Source: Acidimicrobiales bacterium
Lineage (GTDB): Bacteria; Actinomycetota; Acidimicrobiia; Acidimicrobiales; SZUA-35
Reading direction: 5' to 3'
NCBI GenBank assembly: GCA_028285495.1
Contig: JANQPB010000016.1
Location: forward strand, 62,001 to 126,000
Length of the DNA stretch: 64,000 nt
The notes beneath the pieces were generated by a model that was given only the letters and a program-made list of their open reading frames with translations, made no database searches and was not told the DNA's origin. Positions 53,246-64,000 of this stretch are shown piece by piece. Numbering within the stretch: position 1 is the stretch's first letter; the number at the start of each line of letters is the position of its first letter. The position numbers were made by a program, and so were the translations under genes.

Positions 53246-54573
53246 TCGGCGTCCGGGCGGCTCCGGCGCTGGCATCGGCCGGCCTCGCCCTGGCGCTGCT
53301 GACCGCAGCCTGCGTGCCACCGGACGAGGAGACCGCCACGTTCGCTGCCGACGACGGCACCGACCAGACGCTGCCATCGGTGACCCGTGCCCCCGACGAG
53401 CCCGACGCCGGCGTCGAGGACACCGGCGAGGCCGACGACGGGACCGCGGGCGACGGGACGGGGGCGACCGCCGGTGATGCGCCGGCCACCACGTCGACGA
53501 CCGCACCCCCGGCCGAGCTCAAGGGCCTGACCACCGAGCTGCTGGCCTCGGGGTTCGACCAGCCCATCCTGATCACCGCCGCCCCCGGCACCGACGCGCT
53601 GTTCGTCGTCGAGCGGGAGGGGATCGTCCTGGTGGTGGAGGACGGCCAGGTCCGGGGCGAGCCGTTCCTCGACCTGACCGGCCAGCTGCTGTCCTCCAGC
53701 ATCGAGCAGGGCCTGCTCGGCCTGGCCTTCCATCCCGACTACGCCACCAACGGCACGCTGTTCGCGTACTGGACCGACCCGGCCGGCGACAGCCTGCTCG
53801 CCCGGTTCGCGGCGACGGCCCCGACCGAGGTCGACCCCGACTCGCTCGAGGTGGTCCTCCAGGTCGACCAGCCGGCCGAGCGCCACAACGCCGGCATGCT
53901 CGAGTTCGGCCCGGATGGCCTCCTCTACCTGGCCCTCGGCGACGGCGGCAGCGGCGGCGCCACCTCCCAGGACACCTCCAACCTGCTCGGCTCGATCCTC
54001 CGTCTCGACGTCGGCGCCGACGGTTCCGACCGCGGCGGCGAGCCCTACGCCATTCCCGACGGCAACCCGTTCGACGACGAGACCTGGGTCTACGGGCTCC
54101 GCAACCCGTGGCGGTTCTCGATCGACCACGTCAGCGAGACGGTCTACATCGGCGACGTCGGCCAGGACCGCTGGGAGGAGATCAACGTCGTCGGGCTCGA
54201 CGGGGCCGGCACCAACTTCGGCTGGTTCGAGACCGAGGGCGACCAGTGCTTCCGATCCGGCTGCGAGACGGCCGGGCTGACCGACCCGATCCTCCAGTAC
54301 TCCCACGACGAGGGCTGCTCGATCACCGGCGGTCGGGTCTATCGGGGTCAGGCCATCCCCGAGCTGACCGGCCACTACTTCTACGCCGACTGGTGCGGCG
54401 GCCTGGTCCGCAGCCTCCGGTTGACGGATCAGGGCCGGGTGGTCGATCAGCTCGACTGGAGCGAGGAGCTCGGCCCGCTCGGTCAGGTCACCAGCTTCGG
54501 TGTCGACAGCGACGGCGAGCTGCTGGTCGTCAACTGGGCCGGCGAGCTGCACCGGATCGTGCCCGTTCGCTGA
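53242..54573 (+). CDS. PQQ-dependent sugar dehydrogenase-like lipoprotein
   Basis: This 443-residue exported lipoprotein (lipobox LTAAC, about Cys25) has an acidic/Thr-rich linker of about 70 residues and then a six-bladed beta-propeller. Family motifs are GLLGLAFHPDYATNG, ERHNAGMLEFGPDGLLYLALGDGG (with the His that lies near PQQ), YGLRNPWRFSID, GDVGQDRWEEIN and GGRVYRG. Relatives oxidise aldose sugars with pyrroloquinoline quinone. The cofactor must come from elsewhere, as no pqq genes are in the window. The GTG overlaps the previous stop by 4 nt. Confidence 0.85.
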
Positions 54574-54622
54574 CCGGCGCCGGCCGGCGACCCGACCGAG
54601 CCCGATCGGGCCGGGCGGGCGC

Positions 54623-56350
54623 TCAGAGCACGCAGCCGTGGTGGGCCGAGGAGACCAGCCGAACGTACTTGTCGCGAACGCTGCCCCGTCGCACGGTGGA
54701 CGGCGGCGCCGTCCAGCCGGCGAGGCGGTCGGCGATCTCCGCGTCGTCGACCTCGAGCGTCAGCGTCCGCTGGCCCGGATCGATGACGATCGCGTCGCCG
54801 TCGCGGACCGCCGCCAGCGGACCGCCGACGGCGGCCTCGGGCGAGATGTGGCCGATCAGGATGCCGTGGGACACCCCGGAGAACCGGCCGTCGGTGATGA
54901 GGGCGACGTCGGCTCCCAGTCCACGGCCCTGGAGCTGGATCGTCAGCATCACCATCTCGGGCATGCCGGGCCCGCCGACCGGGCCGACGTTGCGGACCAC
55001 CACCACGTCGCCGGCCACGATCTCGCTCGCCCGGATGGCGGCCATGGCGTCCGGCTCGGAGTCGAACACCCGGGCCCGTCCCCGGAAGACGCCCCGTTCG
55101 AGGGTCTTGCCGCTCAGCTTGAGCACACAGCTCTCGGGAGCGAGGTTGCCCCGGAGCACGCTGATGTGGTGGTCGGCCGGGGCCACAGGCGAGTCGATCG
55201 GCCGGACGATGTCCTGCGGTCCGAGGTCGGCGAGCGTCGGGGCGTCGGCCAGGTTCTCCGCCACCGTCCGGCCGGTCACCGTCGGCAGGTCGCCGTGCAG
55301 GAGGCCGTGGTCGAGCAGCTGCCGCATCACCACCGGGACCCCGCCGATGCGGTGCAGGTTGACCATGGCGTACGGCCCGTGGGGCTGGAGGTCGGCGATC
55401 AGTGGCACCCGCTCCCCCACCGCCTGGATGTGATCGATGGTGAGCGGCACGTCGGCCTCCCGAGCGATGGCCAGCAGGTGCAGGTAGAGGTTGGTCGAGC
55501 CGCCCATGGCGTAGAGGGTGGTGATGGCGTTCTCGAACGCCGCCATCGTCATGATGTCGCGTGGTCGGGTGCCGCTGGCGTGGAGCTGGCGGAGGGCGGA
55601 GACCGTGGCGGCGACGTTGGCCGCCACGTCCTCGTGCACGTCACTCGTCGCATCGTGGTCGGCCGGATAGGACGCGGTGCGGGGCAGCATCATGCCGATC
55701 GACTCGGCCAGCGTGCTCATCGTGTTGGCGGTGAACATCGCCCCGCAGGTGCCGCTGCCCGGCATGATGCAGCGCTCGATCCGGTCGAGCTCACCGGCAC
55801 TGATCCGTCCGGCCTCCTCGGCGGCCCTGGCCTCGGCGTAGTCGAGGATCGTCAGGTTGTCACCCTTTGCCGCCCACGGCTCGATGTCGACCGAACCGGG
55901 CGAGCTGGTCCCGGGGTAGAGGACGAGGCCGACGTCGTTGGTCCGGGCCAGCGGCATCAACGCCGCCGCCCCGACCTTGTCGCAACCCGAGATGACGATC
56001 ATGGCCTGGGCGTGGTGGGCCCGGTGGCCGACCTCGATGCAATCGGCGATCAGGTCCCGCGAGACCAGGCTGTAGCCGGCGTTCGCGGTCCCCTGGGTCA
56101 GCGCGTCCGACACCGCCGGGGTCCCGACCACCAGACCCTGGGCTCCGGCCCCGTCGAGGGCGTCGAGCACCAGTGTGGTCAGGCGGCCGACCCGGTTGTT
56201 GCAGCGGTGGGCGTTGGTCCACGGGCTGGCCACGGTGACCAGCAGGTCGAGCTCGCGGGCCCGGTCCGGGTCGAAGCCGGCGGCCCGCAGCTCCACCCGA
56301 TTGGTCCGCCACGGTCGGCTCTGGCGCTGATCACCCTGCTGGTCGTCCAT
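54623..56350 (-). CDS. IlvD/Edd family dehydratase
   Basis: This 575-residue iron-sulfur dehydratase has the three cluster cysteines C50 (NAHRCNN), C123 (SGCDKVG, with the Lys that is carbamylated) and C202 ([15 protein letters not shown]), plus [14 protein letters not shown] and TDGRFSG. Homologues act on dihydroxyacids of the branched-chain pathway or on aldonic acids. The N-terminal [10 protein letters not shown] differs from the usual IlvD NxHxxPCN context, so a sugar-acid or other dehydratase is possible. It may go with the upstream sugar dehydrogenase (aldose to aldonate to 2-keto-3-deoxy acid), which is inference. ATG at 56350 has only CAGACT at 8 nt upstream. It converges with the PQQ dehydrogenase gene. 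Confidence 0.85.
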   Translation of the reverse strand: MDDQQGDQRQSRPWRTNRVELRAAGFDPDRARELDLLVTVASPWTNAHRCNNRVGRLTTLVLDALDGAGAQGLVVGTPAVSDALTQGTANAGYSLVSRDLIADCIEVGHRAHHAQAMIVISGCDKVGAAALMPLARTNDVGLVLYPGTSSPGSVDIEPWAAKGDNLTILDYAEARAAEEAGRISAGELDRIERCIMPGSGTCGAMFTANTMSTLAESIGMMLPRTASYPADHDATSDVHEDVAANVAATVSALRQLHASGTRPRDIMTMAAFENAITTLYAMGGSTNLYLHLLAIAREADVPLTIDHIQAVGERVPLIADLQPHGPYAMVNLHRIGGVPVVMRQLLDHGLLHGDLPTVTGRTVAENLADAPTLADLGPQDIVRPIDSPVAPADHHISVLRGNLAPESCVLKLSGKTLERGVFRGRARVFDSEPDAMAAIRASEIVAGDVVVVRNVGPVGGPGMPEMVMLTIQLQGRGLGADVALITDGRFSGVSHGILIGHISPEAAVGGPLAAVRDGDAIVIDPGQRTLTLEVDDAEIADRLAGWTAPPSTVRRGSVRDKYVRLVSSAHHGCVL

Positions 56351-56521
56351 GGCCGACGAGTCTGGTCGACCGCCTCGCCACCGTCGAGCGCCGGCCGCCG
56401 CGGGTCGACCGGACGAACGATCACACCTCCCGAGACCGAATCCTCACTACGCTTCCACGAGATTGCGCTGATCTCGACCGGCCGGGGAGGCGCCAGCCGG
56501 GCCGATGGGGGGCCACACGAC

Positions 56522-57280
56522 ATGCCAGGACCACGCGACGACCGCTCGCCGGATGCCGCCATCATCGGCAATCTCCGGCGCTACACCTCCCGAGTGCTGG
56601 CCCGCCGCCCGACCTCCGACATGAGCACGCCGGAGCAGATCCGGTCGGCGGCGATGAACCGGCTGCTGACCGAGCCGTTCGAGGTGCTGGCCAAGGGCAT
56701 CAACCCGTCCCGGTTCGACGACTGGCTGCCGGGCCTGCGGAGCAAGGCCTTCCGCAACTACGGCTCGTCGGTCGAGTTGACCGAGGCGATCCTGCTCGAC
56801 GGGCTCAGCCCGGACCGCTCCGGCCTCACCGACGAGCTGATCGATGCCGCCGGCAAGCAGTTGATGACCGGCTCGATGACCAACTCGGAGCTGATCCGCC
56901 AGCTCGGCGGTGCCTACTTCCAGTCGGTGCGGGACGACGGCGCCTTCGTCGTCCAGACCTACGCCTGGCTGGCGTCCGGCTCCCGCAAGAACCTGCTGGG
57001 GGCATTCCGGCGGCTGTACGCCTCGATCGATCAACGCATGGCCGGTGCGTTCGGCTTCTTCTTCACGACGGCAACCGGCCGCAAGCTCGTCGAGCCGTTC
57101 ACCTACGAGGAGATGTCGGTCATCATGACGTCGCTCATCGAGGGCTTCACCTTCCGATCCCACGTCGATCCCGACAGCGTGCCGGACGACCTGCCGATGC
57201 GGGCTGCGCTGGCGCTGGTGGCGGGTATGACCCAGCCGGCCGACGAGGAGCCGAGGACGGTCGACGACATCAACTGGTGA
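56522..57280 (+). CDS. Possible TetR-like transcriptional regulator
   Basis: The 252-residue product has a polar N-terminus, then a helical segment AAMNRLLTEPFEVLAKGI (about residues 42-60) followed by NPSRFDDWLPGLRSKAFRNYGSSVELTEAIL. That layout resembles a TetR DNA-binding domain (helix, turn, helix, then a Tyr and an aromatic/charged start to helix 4), although it is degenerate. The rest is all-helical with no other domain I recognise. It is divergent from the IlvD-type dehydratase (171 nt between starts), so it could regulate that gene. GGGG lies before the ATG. An alternative is a helical ligand-binding protein that no longer binds DNA. Confidence 0.45.
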   Translation: MPGPRDDRSPDAAIIGNLRRYTSRVLARRPTSDMSTPEQIRSAAMNRLLTEPFEVLAKGINPSRFDDWLPGLRSKAFRNYGSSVELTEAILLDGLSPDRSGLTDELIDAAGKQLMTGSMTNSELIRQLGGAYFQSVRDDGAFVVQTYAWLASGSRKNLLGAFRRLYASIDQRMAGAFGFFFTTATGRKLVEPFTYEEMSVIMTSLIEGFTFRSHVDPDSVPDDLPMRAALALVAGMTQPADEEPRTVDDINW

Positions 57281-57373
57281 GCCATGCGATGGTCGGCCCG
57301 CTCGACGCCGGGGGCCGGCCTGCGGCGGCGATGGGGCGCTGACGGCGGGCCGGCGGACGGTCTTGGCTAGACC

Positions 57374-57410
57374 GGGGCTCGTCGCTGTCCCCTCCACAGC
57401 GACGAGCCCC
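57374..57410. terminator. Perfect 15-bp inverted repeat, likely terminator
   Basis: Arms 57374-57388 and 57396-57410 are perfect complements with a 7-nt loop cccctcc. The hexamers ggctag and ctagcc flank it as an outer imperfect pair. No T-tract follows on either strand. It can end transcripts of the TetR-like gene, or of a minus-strand RNA from the middle region. Confidence 0.6.
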
Positions 57411-57595
57411 CGATTGCTAGCCCTCGCTCCGCATCCTGGCACGTCGACGGGTGCGGCAAAAGGAACAAACTGCGCGCTGGAGGGTGGAGCGCTTCAACCC
57501 GCAGGAATCGGCGTGAGCTCCGTCACCCGGTCCGTCGCCCGGACCGCTCGCCGCGACCGCCGCCGACGGGACCGCACCGTCGCACCCCCGGACGC

Positions 57596-57629
57596 GACGA
57601 ACCCCCGGCCTCGGGGCCGGGGGTTCGTC
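57596..57629. terminator. Perfect 15-bp inverted repeat, likely end of the ATP synthase operon
   Basis: Arms 57596-57610 and 57615-57629 pair perfectly around a 4-nt loop tcgg. It starts 32 nt after the atpC stop on the minus strand, the right place for the operon terminator. No T-tract. Confidence 0.7.
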
Positions 57630-57660
57630 TGCGTGCGCTGGTCGGCTCGTTGGCCGTCGG

Positions 57661-58074
57661 TCAGTGGGCGGCGCCGCCGTCGTCGGCACCGGCGGCGGCC
57701 AGCTGGACCTCGGCCCACCGGCGGTCGTCCCTGGCGTAGGGGTCCTCGGGGTTGGCGTCCTCGGCCGCCTTGGCGTCGGCCAGCTGGGTCCTGGCCGCTG
57801 CGACGTCGATCTGGCCGGCCGGAACCGCAGCATCGGAGAGCACCGTCACCTCGGGCCCGGTCACCGACACGAACCCGCCGCGGACGGCGAAGCGCCGAAT
57901 GTCGCCACCCTCCTCGTAGACCCGGACCTCACACGTCTCCAGGGAGCCGATGAACGGCTCGTGGCCGGTCAGGAAGGCGATGTCGCCCCCACCCCGGGTG
58001 CGGGCGATGACCTGCACGGCCTCGCCCGAGTAGAGGATGTCCTCCGGGGAGACGAACTCGATTTTCATGGCCAT
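57661..58074 (-). CDS. atpC: ATP synthase epsilon subunit
   Basis: This 137-residue subunit joins the rotor to the F1 head and regulates the enzyme. The N-terminal beta-sandwich shows SPEDILYSGEAVQVIARTRGG and LTGHEPFIGSLE, typical of the family, and a two-helix C-terminal part follows (residues about 90-125), ending in an Ala/Asp-rich tail. ATG at 58074 has GGAG 6 nt upstream; a second ATG two codons later is possible. It is the last gene of the operon. Confidence 0.93.
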   Translation of the reverse strand: MAMKIEFVSPEDILYSGEAVQVIARTRGGGDIAFLTGHEPFIGSLETCEVRVYEEGGDIRRFAVRGGFVSVTGPEVTVLSDAAVPAGQIDVAAARTQLADAKAAEDANPEDPYARDDRRWAEVQLAAAGADDGGAAH

Positions 58075-58144
58075 GGGAAACTCCTACCTCGCACGACGTT
58101 TCGCCGTTGGCGAAACCCGGGGGGACCGCAGGAGGCGGTCACGC

Positions 58145-60596
<2,452 letters not shown>

Positions 60597-60624
60597 GCTG
60601 CTCCTCTACTCCTCCGTCGAGCCG

Positions 60625-62244
60625 CTAGTCGGACGCCCTCGAGACGTCCTCCTCGGGGAGGGTCCTGGTGTCGTCGACCATCGTGGTGGTGGCGTCGCCC
60701 TGGGCCTCGGCCTCGGGCTCCCCGACCGACGAGTCGGTCCCGACGAACTGGTCGGTGAAGGCGGCGATGGCGGCCTCGAGGGCCTCCTCGTCCGGGATGG
60801 CCCCGCCGCTGCGGATCGAGTCCATGATGTCGCTGTGGCGGGTGTCGAACCACTCGAGCAGCTCGGTCTCGTAGCGGGCGATGTCGGCGACGGCAACGCC
60901 GTCGAGATAGCCGCGGGTGCCGGCGTACAGCACGATCACCTGCTGCTCGACCGCGACCGGGGCGTTGATGCCCTGCTTCAGGAGCTCGGTGAGCCGGTAG
61001 CCCCGGTCGAGCTGGGCCTGCGACACGGGGTCGAGGTCGGAGCCGAAGGCGGCGAAGGCGGCCAGGTCACGGAACTGCTGCAGGTCGGACTTGAGCGTGC
61101 CGACCGCGGCCTTCATGGCCTTGATCTGGGCCGCCGAGCCGACCCGGGAGACCGAGATGCCGACGTCGACCGCCGGGCGGATGCCCGACTTGAACATGTC
61201 GTCCTGGAGGAAGATCTGACCGTCGGTGATCGAGATCACGTTGGTCGGAATGTAGGCCGAGACGTCGCCGGCCTTGGTCTCGATGACCGGGAGGGCGGTC
61301 AGCGAGCCGGCGCCGTTCTCGTCCGACAGCTTGGCCGCCCGCTCGAGCAGCCGGCTGTGGAGGTAGAACACGTCGCCGGGGTAGGCCTCGCGACCAGGGG
61401 GCCGGCGCAGCAGCAGCGACACCTGGCGGTAGGCCTCGGCCTGCTTCGACAGGTCGTCGTAGATGACGAGGGCGTGGTCGCCGCTCTCCATCCAGTGCTG
61501 GCCCATGGCGCACCCGGCGTAGGGGGCGAGGAACTTGTAGGGGGCCGGGTCCGACGCCGGGGCGACGACGGCGACCGTGTAGTCCATCGCCCCGTACTCC
61601 TCGAGGAGGGCGACGGTCTGGGCCACGGTCGAGCCCTTCTGGCCGATGGCGACGTAGATGCACTTCACGCCGAGGCCCTTCTGGGCCAGGATCGTGTCGA
61701 TCGCCACGGTGGTCTTGCCGGTCTTGCGGTCGCCGATGATCAGCTCCCGCTGGCCCCGACCGATCGGGATCAGCGAGTCGACGGCCTTGATGCCGGTCTG
61801 GAGCGGCTCGTGCACCGGCTGGCGGCCGGTGATGCCGGGGGCCTGGATCTCCATCCGCCGCTGCTGGACGTCGGTCAGCGGGCCCTTGCCGTCGATCGGC
61901 TCACCCAGCATGTTGACGACCCGGCCGATCATGCCGTCGCCGACCGGGACCGAGAGGATCTCGCCGGTGGCCTCGACCGGCTGGCCCTCCTCGATGGCGT
62001 CGACGCCACCGAGGACGACGGCGCCGATCGTGTCCTCGTCGAGGTTGAGCGCCAGGCCGATCGTGCCGTCCTCGAACCGCAGCATCTCGTTGACCGCCGC
62101 GTTCGGCAGGCCGCTGACCCGGGCGATGCCGTCGCCGACCTCGACGATCCGACCGACGGTGCTCGAGCGGATGTCGGTGTCGAGGTTGTCGAGGTTGCGC
62201 TGGAGGGCGCTCGTGATCTCGGAGGGATCAAAGGACAGTGCCAT
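60625..62244 (-). CDS. atpA: ATP synthase alpha subunit
   Basis: This 539-residue subunit holds the non-catalytic nucleotide sites of F1. It contains [14 protein letters not shown] (Walker A), [44 protein letters not shown] and the family signature region near [17 protein letters not shown]. The C-terminal 40 residues form an extra Glu/Asp/Ala-rich tail. [10 protein letters not shown] at 62244 was chosen as start; upstream in-frame sequence is not conserved. Confidence 0.97.
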   Translation of the reverse strand: MALSFDPSEITSALQRNLDNLDTDIRSSTVGRIVEVGDGIARVSGLPNAAVNEMLRFEDGTIGLALNLDEDTIGAVVLGGVDAIEEGQPVEATGEILSVPVGDGMIGRVVNMLGEPIDGKGPLTDVQQRRMEIQAPGITGRQPVHEPLQTGIKAVDSLIPIGRGQRELIIGDRKTGKTTVAIDTILAQKGLGVKCIYVAIGQKGSTVAQTVALLEEYGAMDYTVAVVAPASDPAPYKFLAPYAGCAMGQHWMESGDHALVIYDDLSKQAEAYRQVSLLLRRPPGREAYPGDVFYLHSRLLERAAKLSDENGAGSLTALPVIETKAGDVSAYIPTNVISITDGQIFLQDDMFKSGIRPAVDVGISVSRVGSAAQIKAMKAAVGTLKSDLQQFRDLAAFAAFGSDLDPVSQAQLDRGYRLTELLKQGINAPVAVEQQVIVLYAGTRGYLDGVAVADIARYETELLEWFDTRHSDIMDSIRSGGAIPDEEALEAAIAAFTDQFVGTDSSVGEPEAEAQGDATTTMVDDTRTLPEEDVSRASD

Positions 62245-62335
62245 GTGCGATTCTCTATCTTCTCGGAGTTCTCTCGGGCGGACGGGATCGTGGTCTGGCC
62301 GGCGGCGCGACTGCGGCGCCCCGGTGGCGCAGTGG

Positions 62336-62866
62336 CTACAGGGCGTCGTGCATCTGGTTGATCTTGGTGCGGAGCGAGCCGTCGATGACCGTGTCACCGA
62401 TGGTGGTCACCGCACCGCCGATCACGTCGGGATCGACGACGTTCTCCAGCTCGACCGGGCCGCCGGCCGTCGACGCCAGGGCCTGGGCGAGGCGGGCCTT
62501 CTGGTCGTCGGTGAGGGCGACCGCGCTGCGGACGACGGCGACCCGGCGACCGCTGGTCGACGCCGCCTTCTCGGTGAAGGCGCCGACGATCTCGCCGAGC
62601 TGGCCACCTCGGCCGGCCGACACGACGAGGCCGACGAGGGCCCGGACGGTGTCGCTCGCCTTGCCGGCGAGCAGGTCGTCGACGATCTGGTTGCGGGTGG
62701 CGGCCGGGAGCAGGTTGTTCGACAGCGATGAGCGGAGCTCGTCGTTGCCCTCGACCGCTCTGGCGACGTCGCGGAGCTGGGCTCCGATGGCCTCGGGACT
62801 GCCTTCGGCGCGGGCTACGGCGAGGAGAGCATCCGCGTAGCCGGCGATCTGGTCTGGCGTGGTCAT
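62336..62866 (-). CDS. atpH: ATP synthase delta subunit
   Basis: The 176-residue delta subunit couples F1 to the peripheral stalk. It has an N-terminal six-helix-like domain ([32 protein letters not shown]) and the C-terminal family segment [29 protein letters not shown]. Unlike many actinobacteria, delta is a separate gene here and not fused to a b-type subunit. It overlaps atpF by 4 nt (ATGA). Confidence 0.93.
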   Translation of the reverse strand: MTTPDQIAGYADALLAVARAEGSPEAIGAQLRDVARAVEGNDELRSSLSNNLLPAATRNQIVDDLLAGKASDTVRALVGLVVSAGRGGQLGEIVGAFTEKAASTSGRRVAVVRSAVALTDDQKARLAQALASTAGGPVELENVVDPDVIGGAVTTIGDTVIDGSLRTKINQMHDAL

Positions 62867-63396
62867 CGGATGTCACCCACCTGGTTGATGTAGGCCTCGA
62901 TCAGCTCGCTCTGCGACGAGGCGTCGAGACCGTCGCGGACGACCGCCTCGGCGCTCGACCGGGTCAGCCGGGACACCTCGGCGGCCAGATCGGCCTGGGC
63001 CTGACGGCGGCGGTTGGCCACGTCGGCCCGGCCCCGCTCGCGGATCGCCTCGGCTTCCGCCTCGGCCTTGACCACCAGGTCGGCCTTGAGCTTCTCGGCC
63101 GTCGCCTCGGCCTCGGCCCGGATCCTGGCCTCCTCGTCGGAGACGTCCGGCTTCTCGGCCGACGACGCCTGCAGCGCGGCCTCGGCCTCGGCCCTGGCCG
63201 CCTTGGCCTGGGCCAGCTCGGCCTCGATGCCAGCCGTGCGGTCCCGCATCGACTGCATCACGGACGGCCCGGCCCGCCACACGGCCAACCCGACGATCAC
63301 GAAGAAGGCGAGGCTACCCCAGTAGACCTCGTTGATGTCGGCCGGCCAGTGGACCCCGTTCGGGCCCTCAGCGGCGAATTGGTAGGCAAGGTTCAT
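62863..63396 (-). CDS. atpF: ATP synthase b subunit
   Basis: This 177-residue peripheral-stalk subunit has one N-terminal membrane helix (about residues 26-44) and a long charged helix rich in Ala, Glu and Arg, which forms a coiled coil. A second, different b-type gene lies directly upstream, so the stalk is probably a b/b' heterodimer. Start ATG 63396 is 11 nt after the b' stop. Confidence 0.9.
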   Translation of the reverse strand: MNLAYQFAAEGPNGVHWPADINEVYWGSLAFFVIVGLAVWRAGPSVMQSMRDRTAGIEAELAQAKAARAEAEAALQASSAEKPDVSDEEARIRAEAEATAEKLKADLVVKAEAEAEAIRERGRADVANRRRQAQADLAAEVSRLTRSSAEAVVRDGLDASSQSELIEAYINQVGDIR

Positions 63397-63407
63397 GAGC
63401 CTGGTCC

Positions 63408-63935
63408 TCAGTTGGGATTGTCGAGCTGCCGGTTGATCACCGGCAGCGCATCGTCGACGCTGATCTGGCGGTTCACGATCCGCGAGGCTGCGCCGACGGC
63501 CAGCTGGGCCACCTGCGGACGGAGCGAGGACAGTGCCTCCTCCCGCTCGCGGGCCAGCTCGGAGTCGGTGACCTCCTGCATCGCCGTCACCTCGCGCTCG
63601 GCCCGACCGATCAGGCGCTCGCGCTCGGCCTCGGCCTCGCCCCTGGCCGCCTCGATGATCGATGCCGCCTCGGCCCGGACGCCGGCCAGCTGGTCGGCCA
63701 GCTCGGAGTCGGCCGAGGCCATCTTGGCCTTGGCGGCGTCGGCCGCGTCGAGGTCGGCCTGGATCGTGGCCTCCCGGTCGTTCATCACCCGCTGGACCGG
63801 GGGAAGGAGCACGTACCGGATGAGCAGGTAGAGGATGGCGAAGGCGATCGCCCCCCAGAACAGCTCGTAGGTGGCCGGGAGGATCGGGTTCTCGGGTACG
63901 CCGCTGGTCTCGTCAGCCGCGAGGATGGAGAGCAT
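63408..63935 (-). CDS. ATP synthase b'-type subunit
   Basis: The 175-residue protein has a membrane helix (about residues 25-45, LFWGAIAFAILYLLIRYVLLPP) followed by VQRVMNDREATIQADLDAADAAKAK and a long coiled coil, the usual form of b-type subunits. Its sequence differs from the second b gene, hence b'. AGGAGG lies just after the c-subunit stop and before this ATG (63935), so translation is coupled. Confidence 0.88.
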   Translation of the reverse strand: MLSILAADETSGVPENPILPATYELFWGAIAFAILYLLIRYVLLPPVQRVMNDREATIQADLDAADAAKAKMASADSELADQLAGVRAEAASIIEAARGEAEAERERLIGRAEREVTAMQEVTDSELAREREEALSSLRPQVAQLAVGAASRIVNRQISVDDALPVINRQLDNPN

Positions 63936-63948
63936 CGGGGCGCCCTCC

Positions 63949-64000
63949 TCAGGCGAACTTGAGCAGGATGAAGACCACGAAGCCGATCAGGGCCAGGGCC
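63949..64000 (-). CDS. atpE: ATP synthase c subunit, C-terminal end only (5' end outside window)
   Basis: Only the last 17 codons are in the window. They read ALALIGFVVFILLKFA and then stop, the C-terminal half of the second helix of the proteolipid ring subunit. The key membrane carboxylate lies outside the window. It precedes b' in the normal operon order. Confidence 0.85.
   Translation of the reverse strand, partial: ALALIGFVVFILLKFA

Larger units (their letters stand above)
57281..57660. other. Intergenic region with two strong inverted repeats and an unexplained middle
   Basis: Between the TetR-like gene and atpC there is no convincing gene. Two perfect 15-bp inverted repeats (57374-57410 and 57596-57629) enclose about 185 nt. 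On the minus strand the middle has a 26-codon frame ending 6 nt before the left hairpin, with a CxxC and Arg-rich peptide, but no ribosome binding site. An sRNA or a tiny gene is possible; neither is established. Confidence 0.4.

Noticed and set aside
57411..57595. tRNA gene between the two hairpins
   Set aside because: I could not fit a cloverleaf; the T-arm consensus and acceptor stem are absent.

Overview
The window is about 64 kb of very GC-rich DNA, densely packed with genes, many of them overlapping by 1-8 nt (TGATG, ATGA or GTGA junctions). The features point to an aerobic, respiring actinobacterium. The class Acidimicrobiia is my best guess, because the high GC, frequent GTG/TTG starts, likely leaderless promoters and a split (b6f-like) cytochrome b occur together. 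This is inference: the window holds no rRNA and I could not run a search. I found no tRNA, rRNA, insertion sequence, prophage or CRISPR array.

Layout. 1-4.7 kb (+): the end of a pirin-like gene, a type II NADH dehydrogenase, then a tight cluster of a CDP-alcohol phosphatidyltransferase, a TVP38/TMEM64 membrane protein and a mercuric-reductase-like flavoprotein. 4.7-14.2 kb (-): SDR dehydrogenase, epoxide-hydrolase-like enzyme, a possible small ORF, pyruvate carboxylase, acyl-CoA ligase and a multispanning SGNH protein. 14.3-18.2 kb (+): an acidic secreted protein, an L,D-transpeptidase and an unusual membrane-bound ECF sigma factor, which look like an envelope-related group. 18.2-22.7 kb (+): a Dus tRNA-dihydrouridine synthase, then gamma-butyrobetaine hydroxylase, a BKACE enzyme and carnitine dehydrogenase, which together could convert gamma-butyrobetaine through carnitine towards glycine betaine.

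22.7-45.3 kb (-): respiratory genes. The upstream group encodes a quinol:cytochrome c reductase with a b6-type cytochrome b, subunit IV, Rieske protein, diheme cytochrome c, a two-cluster ferredoxin and two unassigned membrane proteins. It is followed by a complete 14-gene complex I operon, nuoA to nuoN. A divergent membrane-anchored cytochrome c starts at 45.9 kb and shares a short N-terminal motif with the cytochrome b subunit IV.

46.9-57.3 kb: accessory genes. These are a secreted metalloprotease with DUF4214-type repeats, an LLM flavin oxidoreductase, an acyl-CoA ligase, a lipoprotein pair (glycoside-hydrolase-like and PQQ sugar dehydrogenase-like), an IlvD/Edd dehydratase and a possible TetR-like protein. 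57.7-64 kb (-): the ATP synthase operon in the order c (cut by the window end), b', b, delta, alpha, gamma, beta, epsilon.

Complex I, the reductase and ATP synthase form a coherent aerobic energy chain. The most unusual points are lineage-specific insertions inside conserved enzymes: a 27-bp tandem repeat in the biotin carboxylase domain of pyruvate carboxylase, and a long coiled coil inside NuoL. Also unusual are the sigma factor/anti-sigma-like/transmembrane fusion and the ferredoxin embedded in the cytochrome b operon.
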